Assembly: GCA_028583415.1 (NCBI GenBank)
Contig: CM053270.1
Location: forward strand, 52,276,173 to 52,340,172
Source: Protea cynaroides
Lineage: Eukaryota > Streptophyta > Magnoliopsida > Proteales > Proteaceae
DNA: 64,000 nucleotides
Reading direction: 5' to 3'
Shown one piece after another: positions 55,383 to 64,000 of the stretch (positions within the stretch are counted from its first letter, which is position 1; each line of letters opens with the position of its first letter). A program made the position numbers and the translations under genes. The notes under the pieces are model-generated. The model saw only the letters and a list, made by a program, of their open reading frames with translations, searched no databases and was not told where the DNA came from.

Positions 55383-57491
55383 TTGTTGGCAACATGGGCT
55401 AACTAGGCCAAGTTTGATGAGAGATAGCGTCTGCGGGCCCCACAGGCGATATGGAAGTGTTACAGACAATATGGCAGTGATATGACGATATGGTGTCGCA
55501 TTCAAGAAGAGAATCATTTTTAAAAGAGAGAGAAAGAAGAGAGAGAAAATTGATGGTGGGACCCACTATGCTGAGGTGGCATGCTACCATGGCCAGCAGG
55601 GCCAAACCAGCAGCCAACCTCAGCAAGGCAGCCCAGCCCAGCAAGCAGGCCAGGCTTGCCTTGCCACAAGCCAGCCAGCCCGCAAGGCAGTCCAGCCCCG
55701 CAAGCCAGCCAGCCCGCAAGGCAGTCCAGCCCCGCAAGCCAGCCAGCCCGCAGGCATGCCCTGCCGCAAGCCCGCAAGGCAGCTAGCCCCGCAGCTGCGC
55801 GCTGGCCTTTCCCCCTCCGCGCGCGTTGGTTTCCCCTCTCCCGCAAGCCCACCAGGTATTCGGTGGATTTCCAGGAGAGAGAAAAGCTCTCTGGAAATCC
55901 ACCCTACAGCATTCTTAACAAATGCATAGAATGGTTATAGAGGCCATTCTAATGCATTTCAGGGGTGTTTTGGGAATTTCCAAGAGAAGAAAATGCGAAA
56001 TCGGTGGCCAAGAGAGAGCCACGAATGAGAAATGCTGATCGGATGGCTTAGAAGAAGGCGGGCTCATGTGTGGCGCAGGAGTTGCGTCTAGATTCTTGCG
56101 CGCGAGTTTTGATTGGGTCGGCGCAACGTATAATGATGATCCGCAAAGTATGGTACATAAATTTTGATTCTGTGCAGCGCGCGTTTGGTACGTCGGCGGC
56201 CTTGATCCCAATCCAATGGCATCTATCAAAGTCGATCGGATCTGACGCGATCTGACCAGATCCGTCGGCTGGTAAACAATCCTGCCTTTTTGCAGATATC
56301 CAACGGCTACTTTTTGAAGATGCTGTCTCCGCCAATCGCGGATCGACAGCGCCTCTGACGCTGTCAGCGAAGGACGTGATACCGTGTAGCGGCAGTACAT
56401 GATCAGCTCTTCAATGATTCCATTTGTTATGATTTGGTTGGCCGATCTTATTTTGGCCATATCTTGGCCATCCGATATCCAAATCGGATGGTTCAAGTTG
56501 CACTCGACTCAGTTTCGAATAACCTATCTATTGGGGATGGTTTGAAGGTCGAGAAATGTTCTGAAAAATTGAAAAACGAGGAAGAGAAGGAGAAAGGGGT
56601 TTCTTTGGTTTTGTTAGAGCTTTGAATGCCTATCCAACCTCTCCATTTTTTATTTATTGTGTTCCTAATGCTAATGAGAGGTTGGTAGAACAGTTTGGTT
56701 CTGCAAGAATGGTAGTTGTTCGATTGTGAGAGAGGGAATGATGCCAGTATGCAAAGAAATGTTTGGAGCATCAAGTACAGCGAAAGGTGAATGCTATTGA
56801 AGCTTTTTGAGAGCACTGTGGAGCTCTAATGTTGTTGTTAGCCACTTGAAAGCCTCATTGGTGAGATTTTCTCAACTCCTATGTTATGTATTGATTCAAT
56901 GCCATGTATTCTAGAGTAGGTTAAAATGTTTAAATGCCTGCTTAGTATGGGAGTTTGTTGTATGCTAGCTTAGGCAAAAAGAATATTGAATGCCTCGCTA
57001 GTCTGGGTTTCATTGTAGGGCATCAGTATAAGCCCCAAAATATATCACTTTGATTTGTGTTCAGTGGGTGCTGGACACTGGCTGGTACAGCCTGAACCCT
57101 GGCAGTGTTTGCCCTCTCAGTTTCATGCTGGGAAAACACAGGGTGAGTACCCTTGTCCTATGAAGGACTAAAATTGAGTATTGAGTAAATACAAAGCCCA
57201 TTGGGCATTACTCCGTAGATTAGCCATCACACACTGTGGTGGTGAACCACGTAACCCTTCTGAGTTGTGGAATGCTTTATTTATGTATTTTATGAAATAC
57301 GTGGAATGAACTACAGGATGGGTGTGCAAATCTGGTAGACCTGGCCACTGAGTGGTGCGAGGTAGATTTGCATACGCTCGTATGTTTGTAACAGTCTAGT
57401 TCATCATCAACACTGGGCAGTAAAGGAAAAATCAGAGAAAAGGTTTCACACTGATTTACCCCCCCCCCTCAGTGTCATCCAAGGTCCATCA
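55383..57491 (+). repeat. K3 5' LTR (start approximate)
   Basis: The end is fixed by the primer-binding site at 57494. The start is only suggested by TGTTGGCAACATGGG near 55386. It contains a GC-rich tandem repeat (55667-55754), a C run near 57458 and no coding sequence. Because the 3' LTR is absent, the boundaries cannot be verified. Confidence 0.45.
55667..55754. repeat. 34-bp GC-rich tandem repeat
   Basis: Two exact units CAAGCCAGCCAGCCCGCAAG... at 55667-55700 and 55701-55734 plus a partial third. Surrounding sequence 55610-55800 has further irregular CCAGCC/GCAAG repeats. Confidence 0.85.
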
Positions 57492-57493
57492 AT

Positions 57494-57505
57494 TGGTATC
57501 AGAGC
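57494..57505 (+). promoter_or_regulatory. K3 primer-binding site
   Basis: TGGTATCAGAGC, two bases after a CA that likely ends the LTR, and 50 bases before the gag start. Initiator Met-tRNA type. Confidence 0.88.
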
Positions 57506-57555
57506 ACCAGGCTCAGTGACAGCTAAATCAGTATCTGAGAGATCAGAGGGCAGCT

Positions 57556-58653
57556 ATGGCACCAGGGGAAGGTTCTCATAAACCTCCATTGTTTGATGGT
57601 ACTGACTTCGTGTTTTGGAAGAGAAGAATGGAGATTTATGTGGGATCACTTGGATTTAATGTTTGGGCTGCAGTTGAACTGGGCTATACTCCATATGATA
57701 CACTTACTCCCAGCATTACAGACAAGAAGAATTTTGAGAACAACAGAAAGGCACTCAATGCCATTCAAGGTGGTTTGGCCAACAGTGAATTGTCCAAAGT
57801 CATGGATTGCAAGACTGCAAAGGAGGTCTGGGACAGACTAATCAACATCTATGAAGGTGACAAGAAAATCAAGAAAGTGATTTGTAAACATTCAGGGCTC
57901 AGTTTGAAAACTTAAAAATGAATGAAGATGAAACAGTTGATCAGTATATGAACAGAGTCAATGAAGTGGTCAATTATATTAGAGGACTTGGTGAAGACTT
58001 AAAAGGATCCATTGTTTGTCAGAAGATTTTGAGGTCCCTCACACCCAAGTTTGAATCAAAAGTCTCAACTCTCGAAGAGACTAAGGATTTGGATGAAGTC
58101 ACCATAGATGAGATACATGGAGCATTGACAGCTTTTGAAATGAGAATAGACCCTGGAACTACTGTTGACAAGCAAGTAGCCTTCAAGGCAATGAAGAAAC
58201 TCAAGATTTCTGAAAAACCAAATGAGGAAGGAAGTGAAGATGAAGCCACAGCTCATTTCACCAGAAAATTAAAGAAGGGTACAGGAAGGTACAAAAACAA
58301 ACTCCCTTTCAAATGTTTCAATTGTGGCAAGGTTGGACATTTTGCTGCAAAATGCCCAAGGAAGAGCAAGATTGACAGCGATGATGAAGATGAAGGCACA
58401 TACAAGTTTAAAGCAAAGAAAAATTACAGCTTCAAAAAGAACAAGTCAAACAAAAAAAGTTTCATTTCAAAGAGAGTCAGTGAAACCTCAAATGATGACT
58501 CTGATGATGTCTCAAATGATGAGCCCAGTGAGGCCTTGTTCATGGTTTTCATTGAAGAACATGAAGGAAACAAAGGTGAAGAATCTACTTCAAAAATTTA
58601 TGAAGAAGGTAAAATTGTGGACTCCATCTCAAGTGGTGATGAAGAAAGAAACA
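57556..58653 (+). pseudogene. gag: K3: Ty1/copia gag, frameshifted and cut by the duplication border
   Basis: The start is ATG 57556 (MAPGEGSHKPPLFDGTDFVF), followed by the DUF4219/UBN2-type gag body (KEVWDRLINIYEGDKKIKK). A frameshift near 57880-57915 follows, then FENLKMNEDETVDQYMNRVN, ILRSLTPKFESKVSTLEETK, and the CCHC knuckle CFNCGKVGHFAAKC (about 58315-58356). A Lys/Asp/Ser-rich tail follows. At 58654 the sequence switches to duplicated LINE DNA, so the frame ends in a few unrelated residues at 58724. Pol and the 3' LTR are lost. Confidence 0.87.
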
Positions 58654-59439
58654 ATGAAGGATGGACTCCAAACAAAGGAGTACTGACATTGGAAGAAAAG
58701 ATGGTCTCCACATTCCTTCCCTGACTAGCAGGACACACAAGCATTCGAAACCCTTTTGCCCCACTTCCTTAACTGATCCGCAGTGGCTAAGGAGTCCAAT
58801 AAGCATTTCCAAACAAAAAATGAATGTCTGGGCACATTCATGGAGAACCTCAAATGTTTAGACCATCCAATCACTTGCTCAACTTCACGAACAGAATTCC
58901 ATGCAAGGGTCATGGAGAAAGAACTGGTAACAGGGTCCATCCACTGCACAACATCTGGAAGTTGGCTAATAGGGCAAGGAACATTAGTGATGGATGCCCA
59001 TATGGAATGAGCAAGAGCTGAAAGAGATGAATTACAGTCCATCCATTGGTTACCAGCCATCATAGATTTCACTGAGTCTAATCTGTTAAAACCAAAAGCA
59101 ACATTGCAATCCGCAGCAAACCTCTCTCAAGGACTCATAGAGGATGCCATTTGTCAAGCCAAAATTTGGTTGACTCACCATTGCCCAGCTTAGTCATGAT
59201 CTTTCCTCCAATCAAATGTCTTGTCTTGAGAATGGATCTCTAAACCCAAGAGCAAGAAAGAAGAGGTTTCATAGTCCGAATGGAGTTGGCTTTCAAGTAA
59301 GATGCTTTCACCCAGTCAACCCATAAGTTATCCTTGTCAGAAACAATGTTCCAAATTAATTTAATTATACCTTCCGAGTTCATGTCTTTCATCCTTCTAA
59401 TTTTCAAAAGACTCTTTCCATTTTCGGCTAACCCGAATC

Positions 59440-60699
59440 GTCTCCTATGCGTACGGGCATAGGACACTTGGCAGAGACTGTTGGATCGTCGCCACGTCGC
59501 CTTTCTTCAATCCAAGGGCGACGATCAATTCAGTTACAAAATTGCTTTGCTGGAAGCATATACAGGTGATCAACCCTATTTCTCTATTTCGGGTTTCAAG
59601 AATCGTTAAACAGAGAGGAAGGAAGAACCTCCTGCAACCAAGGTTTTTTTCCGCCGTCTCCAACGTAAAAACGAAGAAGAAATCGCAACTCCTTCATTTC
59701 TTGCCGGTAATCGATTTCAGGTCTTTGACCAAAAAAAAAAAAAAAAGATTTTCGGTCGACTTTCTTGTACTGTTCTCCAGATCTGGATTGGTATGTAAGG
59801 TTCTTTTTTGTTTCGGACTTCAAATCTCTCTGCAACTCCTTCATTTCTTGTTCTGTTCTCCTTCTTTTTTGTTGACTTTGGTTTGAGATATCTCTTTCCG
59901 GAGTTTTAGTTCGATTGTTCTAGATATTGCTTTGTTTTTTCTTCTCAATGAATGTGTCACACGGATTGTCAACTGGTTTTCTCAAATCACAATCACAAGG
60001 GAAGTCTGCAACTTGAGGAGAGAGAGAGCAGCGGAGGAAATCTGCGGGAGAGTGAGATGGAGTGAGAAAGGGAGTAAAGAGAGGTGTGAGAGAGAGAGAG
60101 TGGAGATCAGAGGGTTTGGGAGCGTCGGTGGTCAGCATTTTTTTCTTGTAGCAGCATTTTCTTGTCCCTTTCTTCTCTCCGATTGATTTGGTAATGGTAG
60201 ATCGTTTTGAGAAAAGTTGCAAGAAAGCTCACGGTTGAGATGTTGCATAAAAAAAATCTAAGAGAAACAAAAACTGAGGAAGAAAAAAACATTGCAGGAA
60301 ACAAGAGAAAATAAGAAGCTAAAAGAAGAAAGAGCAAAAGCATTAAAAAAAAATGTAGAAAGAGAAGAGCAGAAGAAGCAAAAGGGAAGACAAGAGGGTG
60401 ATTTCATTTGGTGCTTGGGAGAAAAACACAGAGGAGAGAAAAGAAAAATCATTACAGAAAAACTGAGAAAATAAGAAGCTAGAAGAAGAAAGAGCAGAAG
60501 CATTGAAAAAAAAAAGTAGAAAAAAAAGAGCAAAAGAAGCAAAAGGGAAGAGGAAAGGGTGATTTCATTTGGAGCTCCAGAGAAAAACGCAGAGGTGAGA
60601 AGAAGAAGAACATCAAAATACCATTGGATTATTGACATTCCACGTGGCGGTTATCCGACGATCTCCACCAACTCTCTTATGCCCGTACGCATAGGAGAC
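59440..60699. mobile_element. TIR insertion, copy 2
   Basis: 1260 bp. The left terminus 59440-59464 is identical to copy 1; the right terminus 60675-60699 has one change (TCTTATG for TCCTATG). The interior is as in copy 1. Confidence 0.65.
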
Positions 60700-61042
60700 A
60701 ATTTGGATTCCTACAAACCCTTTTCCAGCTAACAAAGTGCAATCTTGAGACTGATTGTGGACCACTCCACAGAAAATGAGCAAACAACTTTTCAAGAGCT
60801 TTAATAGCTTTTTTCGGAAGACCAAAATTACCAGTCCAGAAAATGTACCCTCCTTGGAGAACAAATGAGATCAGCTAAAGCCTCCCAGCATAAGATAGGA
60901 TCATCCCTTTCCATCCTACAAGCTTTCTAGTCATAGATTTCAGAAGAAGCTTACAATTGCTGAAAGAAAGTCTAGCAGGTAGAAGAGGCACTCCTAGGTA
61001 TCTGATAGGAAGACTATCCCAAAGGAAGATGGATCGAAGAAG

Positions 61043-61198
61043 CAAGATATTGAGCCACATTGACTGGAACACCACCAATGAAGATAGATGACTTTTCCAA
61101 GTTCGGAGTCAACCCAGACACAAGATATTGAGCCACATTGACTGGAACACCACCAATGAAGATAGATGACTTTTCCAAGCTCGGAGTCAACCCAGACA
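61043..61198 (-). repeat. 78-bp in-frame tandem duplication in the L1b RT
   Basis: CAAGATATTGAGCCACATTG starts at 61043 and again at 61121. The minus-strand RT therefore contains a 26-residue unit (including LEKSSIFIGGVPVNVAQYL) twice. Copy 1 has it once. Confidence 0.92.
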
Positions 61199-61841
61199 GC
61201 ACCAAAAACTGCTCCAGAATCTTCTTGATCTCTATAAGGAATTCCTCCTTGGCTTTGACCACATTCATCAAGTCATCAACATAAAGGAGGTGAGAGGGAC
61301 CAATGGGCTTACATTTGTTGGCCAACTCAATTGAACCATCCCCCATTGCTTGGGCCATGAGAGCTGAGAAGACTTCCATAGCCAAGGAAAAGAGGTAAGG
61401 AGAAAACCTCATACAAACCAGGACCCAGTGGATAAATATAAGAAAAAAAACCCATCTTCTCCAAAACTGCTTCATTGAAGTCCCTACTGATCAAATCATA
61501 AGCTTTCTGCAGGTCAACTTTAAGAAAAGCTATAGGGGCACAATTCTTCCTTTCAATGCCTCTCACAACTTTATAGGCAACCAGAATATTGTCTGAAATA
61601 GATCTACCTCTGATGAAGGCTGACTAGTTCTTGGAGACAAGGGAAGGGGCATCACTTCTTGAATCTTGTTAGCCATAATCTTAGAGATCACCTTATAGAA
61701 GACATTGCAAAGAGCAATGGGCCAATGATCTTTGAAGGAAACCGAGTTTTCTTTTTTAGGGATCAGACAGATAAAAGTAGAATTCATAGTCCTTGGCATA
61801 TAAGAGTGCTAAAAAAACCAGCATATAGCATTGGAGATATC

Positions 61842-62090
61842 ACTACCAAGAGATGGTGGCTCGAATTCATAGTCATAAGTAAGGTTTAATTTTATTTCAA
61901 AGAAAATAGTCATAGAAATTAAAATGTCATAAAAATTGTGTATGTGATATGTATGTGAGTCTTTAGCTTAAACAGGTAAAACACTTAGTGATTCCCCAAG
62001 AGAAGGTAATTCGAATCCATCAAGATTCATTGATTTTCTTAGTTCTAAATCCTTAGGGCATGAATCCAAATGAAAACTAAAAAAAAAGTT
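61842..62090 (+). repeat. SINE-like segment, copy 2
   Basis: Copy of 52468-52715. The first B-box-like site is GGCTCGAATTC here and the second, GGTAATTCGAATCC, is near 62006. Confidence 0.35.
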
Positions 62091-62729
62091 TGTGGTCGTG
62101 GCTGCAAGGCCTTGCGATCGTGGCTGCATGGAAAAGTTTTTTTATTTTGGAATTTTTTATTTTTTTTGAAAAATTTTCTTATTTAATTGATGAATTTAGA
62201 CAAACTATGAACTAATAGTAATAGTTGTACCTCCCATTTGACCTTAGTAATACATATTTGATCAAAATAACTGAAAGTTGACAAATCAAATGGAAAAACA
62301 CTAAACTAGATTCAGATATCCAATGAGATAGATGGATTTTTTTTCCTTGAATTTTTATTTTTTATTTTTATTTTTTATTATTTATTTATTTTTATTTTTT
62401 TGCAACTACACTCCTTGAGGTCGTGGCGGCATTGGTGTGCCAGCGTGCTTGCAGTCGTTGCTATATTGATGCACAGGTGTGCAGAGGTGCAAGCTTGCAA
62501 GCGTGGTTGCACTCCTTGCATTTGCGACCGAGGCTACATTAGGGGGCAGGGCATGCCTCCAAGCCTTGTGGAGAGATAAAGCACAAGTTTTACAAAGTTT
62601 TTTTTTTTTTTTTTTCTTCTGTTAGCTGCTAATGTCAATGGGATTTAATTTTTTTCCAAAATACCTTTATTGGTAATGTGAAATGACAAAATCAGTATTT
62701 TTACCTTTAAACCCCAAACCCTTTTCTCC
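62091..62729. other. Spacer of copy 2, no gene seen
   Basis: It matches 52716-53355 apart from lengths of T and ATT/ATTT runs. Confidence 0.5.
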
Positions 62730-63185
62730 TAAGGGTGTCAAAAATGAAACTGAACCATATACCGAAATCAAACCAAACCATTTAAACTAAAACAGTAAAA
62801 TCGATTATTAAATGGTTCAATTCTGGTTTCAAAAATGAAACCGTCTAGTTAAACAGTTCGATTTTGCTTTCAAAATGAAACCGTTCAAACCGACTATTTG
62901 GAACCGTTAAAACCGACTAAACATTTACTTTAATCCCTTGGTACTAAATGTATATACTTGTAGAAATAAATTATATTTTAATTCTTTCCACATGACATAC
63001 TTTTAAATTATAAGTCCACTTTCATATATGATTAAAATTATTTTAGCGATTTCCTAGGATTTCCATCTTCTTTGTTCCTAACTCTCTTCCTCTCCTTCCC
63101 AGCAACGAAACCGTTTAAAAACCAAAAAATCGAAACCATATTATAATCGATTTTGGTAAGCATTTTAAACCATTTGACACCTTTA
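62730..63185. mobile_element. hAT-type MITE, copy 2
   Basis: The left end TAAGGGTGTCAA is intact here; the right end reads TTGACACCTTTA. TTTTCTC flanks both sides. Confidence 0.6.
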
Positions 63186-63223
63186 TTTTCTCCTTTATTT
63201 TCATTTTTCCCAAATCCCCAATC

Positions 63224-63820
63224 GTGATTGAGGAGGAACCGAGGGCGACTCCATCAACGACGTCTCCGGAAACTTCCATTGACGACGTCTTAGGCTTCTA
63301 TCTTCTTCTTCGGCGACGGCGACGTAGGGTTCCGTTGTTCCTAATCTGTAGGATTTTTTCCTATTGGAGAAGGAATTTAGATAAGTGGGTTTGCAAGGTA
63401 AAAGAACCATGTAATAAGTCCAGGATTTGGCCTGGTACATTTCCCACTACGGAAATGGCCTCAAGGGCTCATGATGTGGCTGTATTAGCACTCAAGGGCC
63501 GCTCCGCCTGTATCAATTTCGCCGATATTGCTTCCCGGTAGTAGTTGCCAGAATCTACCGATGCCAAAAATATACAGAGAGCAGTGGTTGAGGCTGCCAA
63601 GGAGTTTCTGCCTGCAGAGACTACCGAGGAATTGTCAATGAAACGAGGATTGAGGAGAATATGGTGACTTCACCAGATTCTATTACTTGCAGTACATCAG
63701 CCTTTTTTCTCATGAATGAAGAGGTCTCTCCTCGAACGCCCAAATTGCTTGAAGATATGGCGTTACTCCCGCCAACTCATCTTGGAGGTGGCTTTCATTT
63801 GGACGAAGAAGTTTCTCCTC
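63224..63820 (+). pseudogene. DREB1/CBF-type AP2 pseudogene, copy 2
   Basis: The initiator codon of copy 1 is GTG here (63224). Unlike copy 1, the frame stays open through the AP2 remnant: RRNLDKWVCKVKEPCNKSRI, WPGTFPTTEMASRAHD, GRSACINFADIASR, ending at the shared TAGTAG (63539-63544). The first AP2 strand is missing as in copy 1. A 1-base deletion near 63628 shifts the C-terminal part. The C-terminus continues into sequence not found in copy 1. Confidence 0.8.
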
Positions 63821-64000
63821 CATGGATCCAAATCCTCTCCTGCGGCAGGAGGTTTCTGTCGCTGATCCAAGGACTTGGGTTCAGTCTGACTGCCTGCCAA
63901 TACATTGGGGGTGGGCCGGCTGAAATCCGGCTCTTGATAGGCGGCAGGACCGCAGAAGAGGATTTGAATACCTCCTCGATGGAGTTACTCCATTTGTTTG

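Larger units (their letters stand above)
58654..61841 (-). mobile_element. L1b: second copy of the truncated LINE
   Basis: Same domains as L1a: zf-RVT part 58654-59433, TIR insertion 59440-60699, RT 60700-61841 with LLYVDDLM near 61285. The 3' end present in L1a (48868-49360) is missing because the block starts inside the element. Confidence 0.85.
58654..64000. repeat. Segmental duplication, copy 2 (runs off the window)
   Basis: It repeats 49361-54585 with few differences. The left border lies in K3 gag. Local differences include a 78-bp tandem duplication at 61043-61198, indels in simple repeats, and extra sequence near 63815-63895 compared with copy 1. Confidence 0.92.

Noticed and set aside
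55520..55929. Long open frames on both strands rich in Ala/Gly/Pro/Gln
   Set aside because: They follow from the GC-rich 34-bp repeat, which lacks stops in any frame; no conserved domain.
58654..58724. Last residues of the K3 gag frame as a genuine gag C-terminus
   Set aside because: This sequence is identical to LINE DNA in copy 1 (from 49361), so the frame has simply run across the duplication border.

Overview
This is a stretch of nuclear genome from a flowering plant, made almost entirely of retrotransposons. The evidence is nested Ty3/gypsy chromovirus-type elements primed by initiator Met-tRNA, Ty1/copia elements, a plant L1-type LINE, hAT-type MITEs and two broken copies of a DREB1/CBF-type AP2 gene. 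I see no intact host gene, tRNA, rRNA or CRISPR. The species cannot be named from the sequence.

Layout. Positions 1-6297 hold a plus-strand Ty3 element, G1: truncated gag-pol, then its 3' LTR. 7285-11817 is an older plus-strand element, G2 (LTR, primer-binding site, gag and RT scraps). An inverted LTR of the same family, G3, follows at 11818-14264. From 14265 to 42221 there is a three-deep nest of minus-strand Ty3 elements. G4 is outermost. Its 5' LTR is split by G5 (16673-40627, target-site duplication TCACA), and the gag of G5 is split by G6 (23326-35505, target-site duplication CTACC). 42227-44425 is a copia element (K1) carrying a 165-bp solo LTR. 44426-47862 is a second, internally deleted copia element (K2). 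48868-54585 holds a LINE with a 1.26-kb TIR insertion, a SINE-like segment, a hAT MITE and a DREB1 pseudogene. Most of this block recurs 9.3 kb downstream (58654-64000), behind a third copia element (K3, about 55383-58653).

How the Ty3 family works. G1, G4, G5 and G6 share one plan: LTRs of about 2.2-2.4 kb, gag, then protease-RT-RNase H-integrase-chromodomain-like tail, and a tandemly doubled polypurine tract. Three features are unusual. (1) G4, G5 and G6 carry an extra gene between primer-binding site and gag on the opposite strand, divergent from gag; its protein resembles the plant ATHILA ORF1 / 'putative plant transposon protein' families. (2) Clusters of a short palindromic motif with core GGTCGACC lie at two fixed places in every LTR and again between gag and the antisense gene. 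(3) Inside the LTR, conserved splice-site-like signals frame a 60-nt and a 134-nt exon which together encode a conserved Cys-rich peptide; its divergence is partly silent and its stop is kept with a different stop codon. I regard (1)-(3) together as the most likely undescribed system here.

Nearly all coding regions carry frameshifts or stops, so they are called as pseudogenes. G6 is the best preserved.
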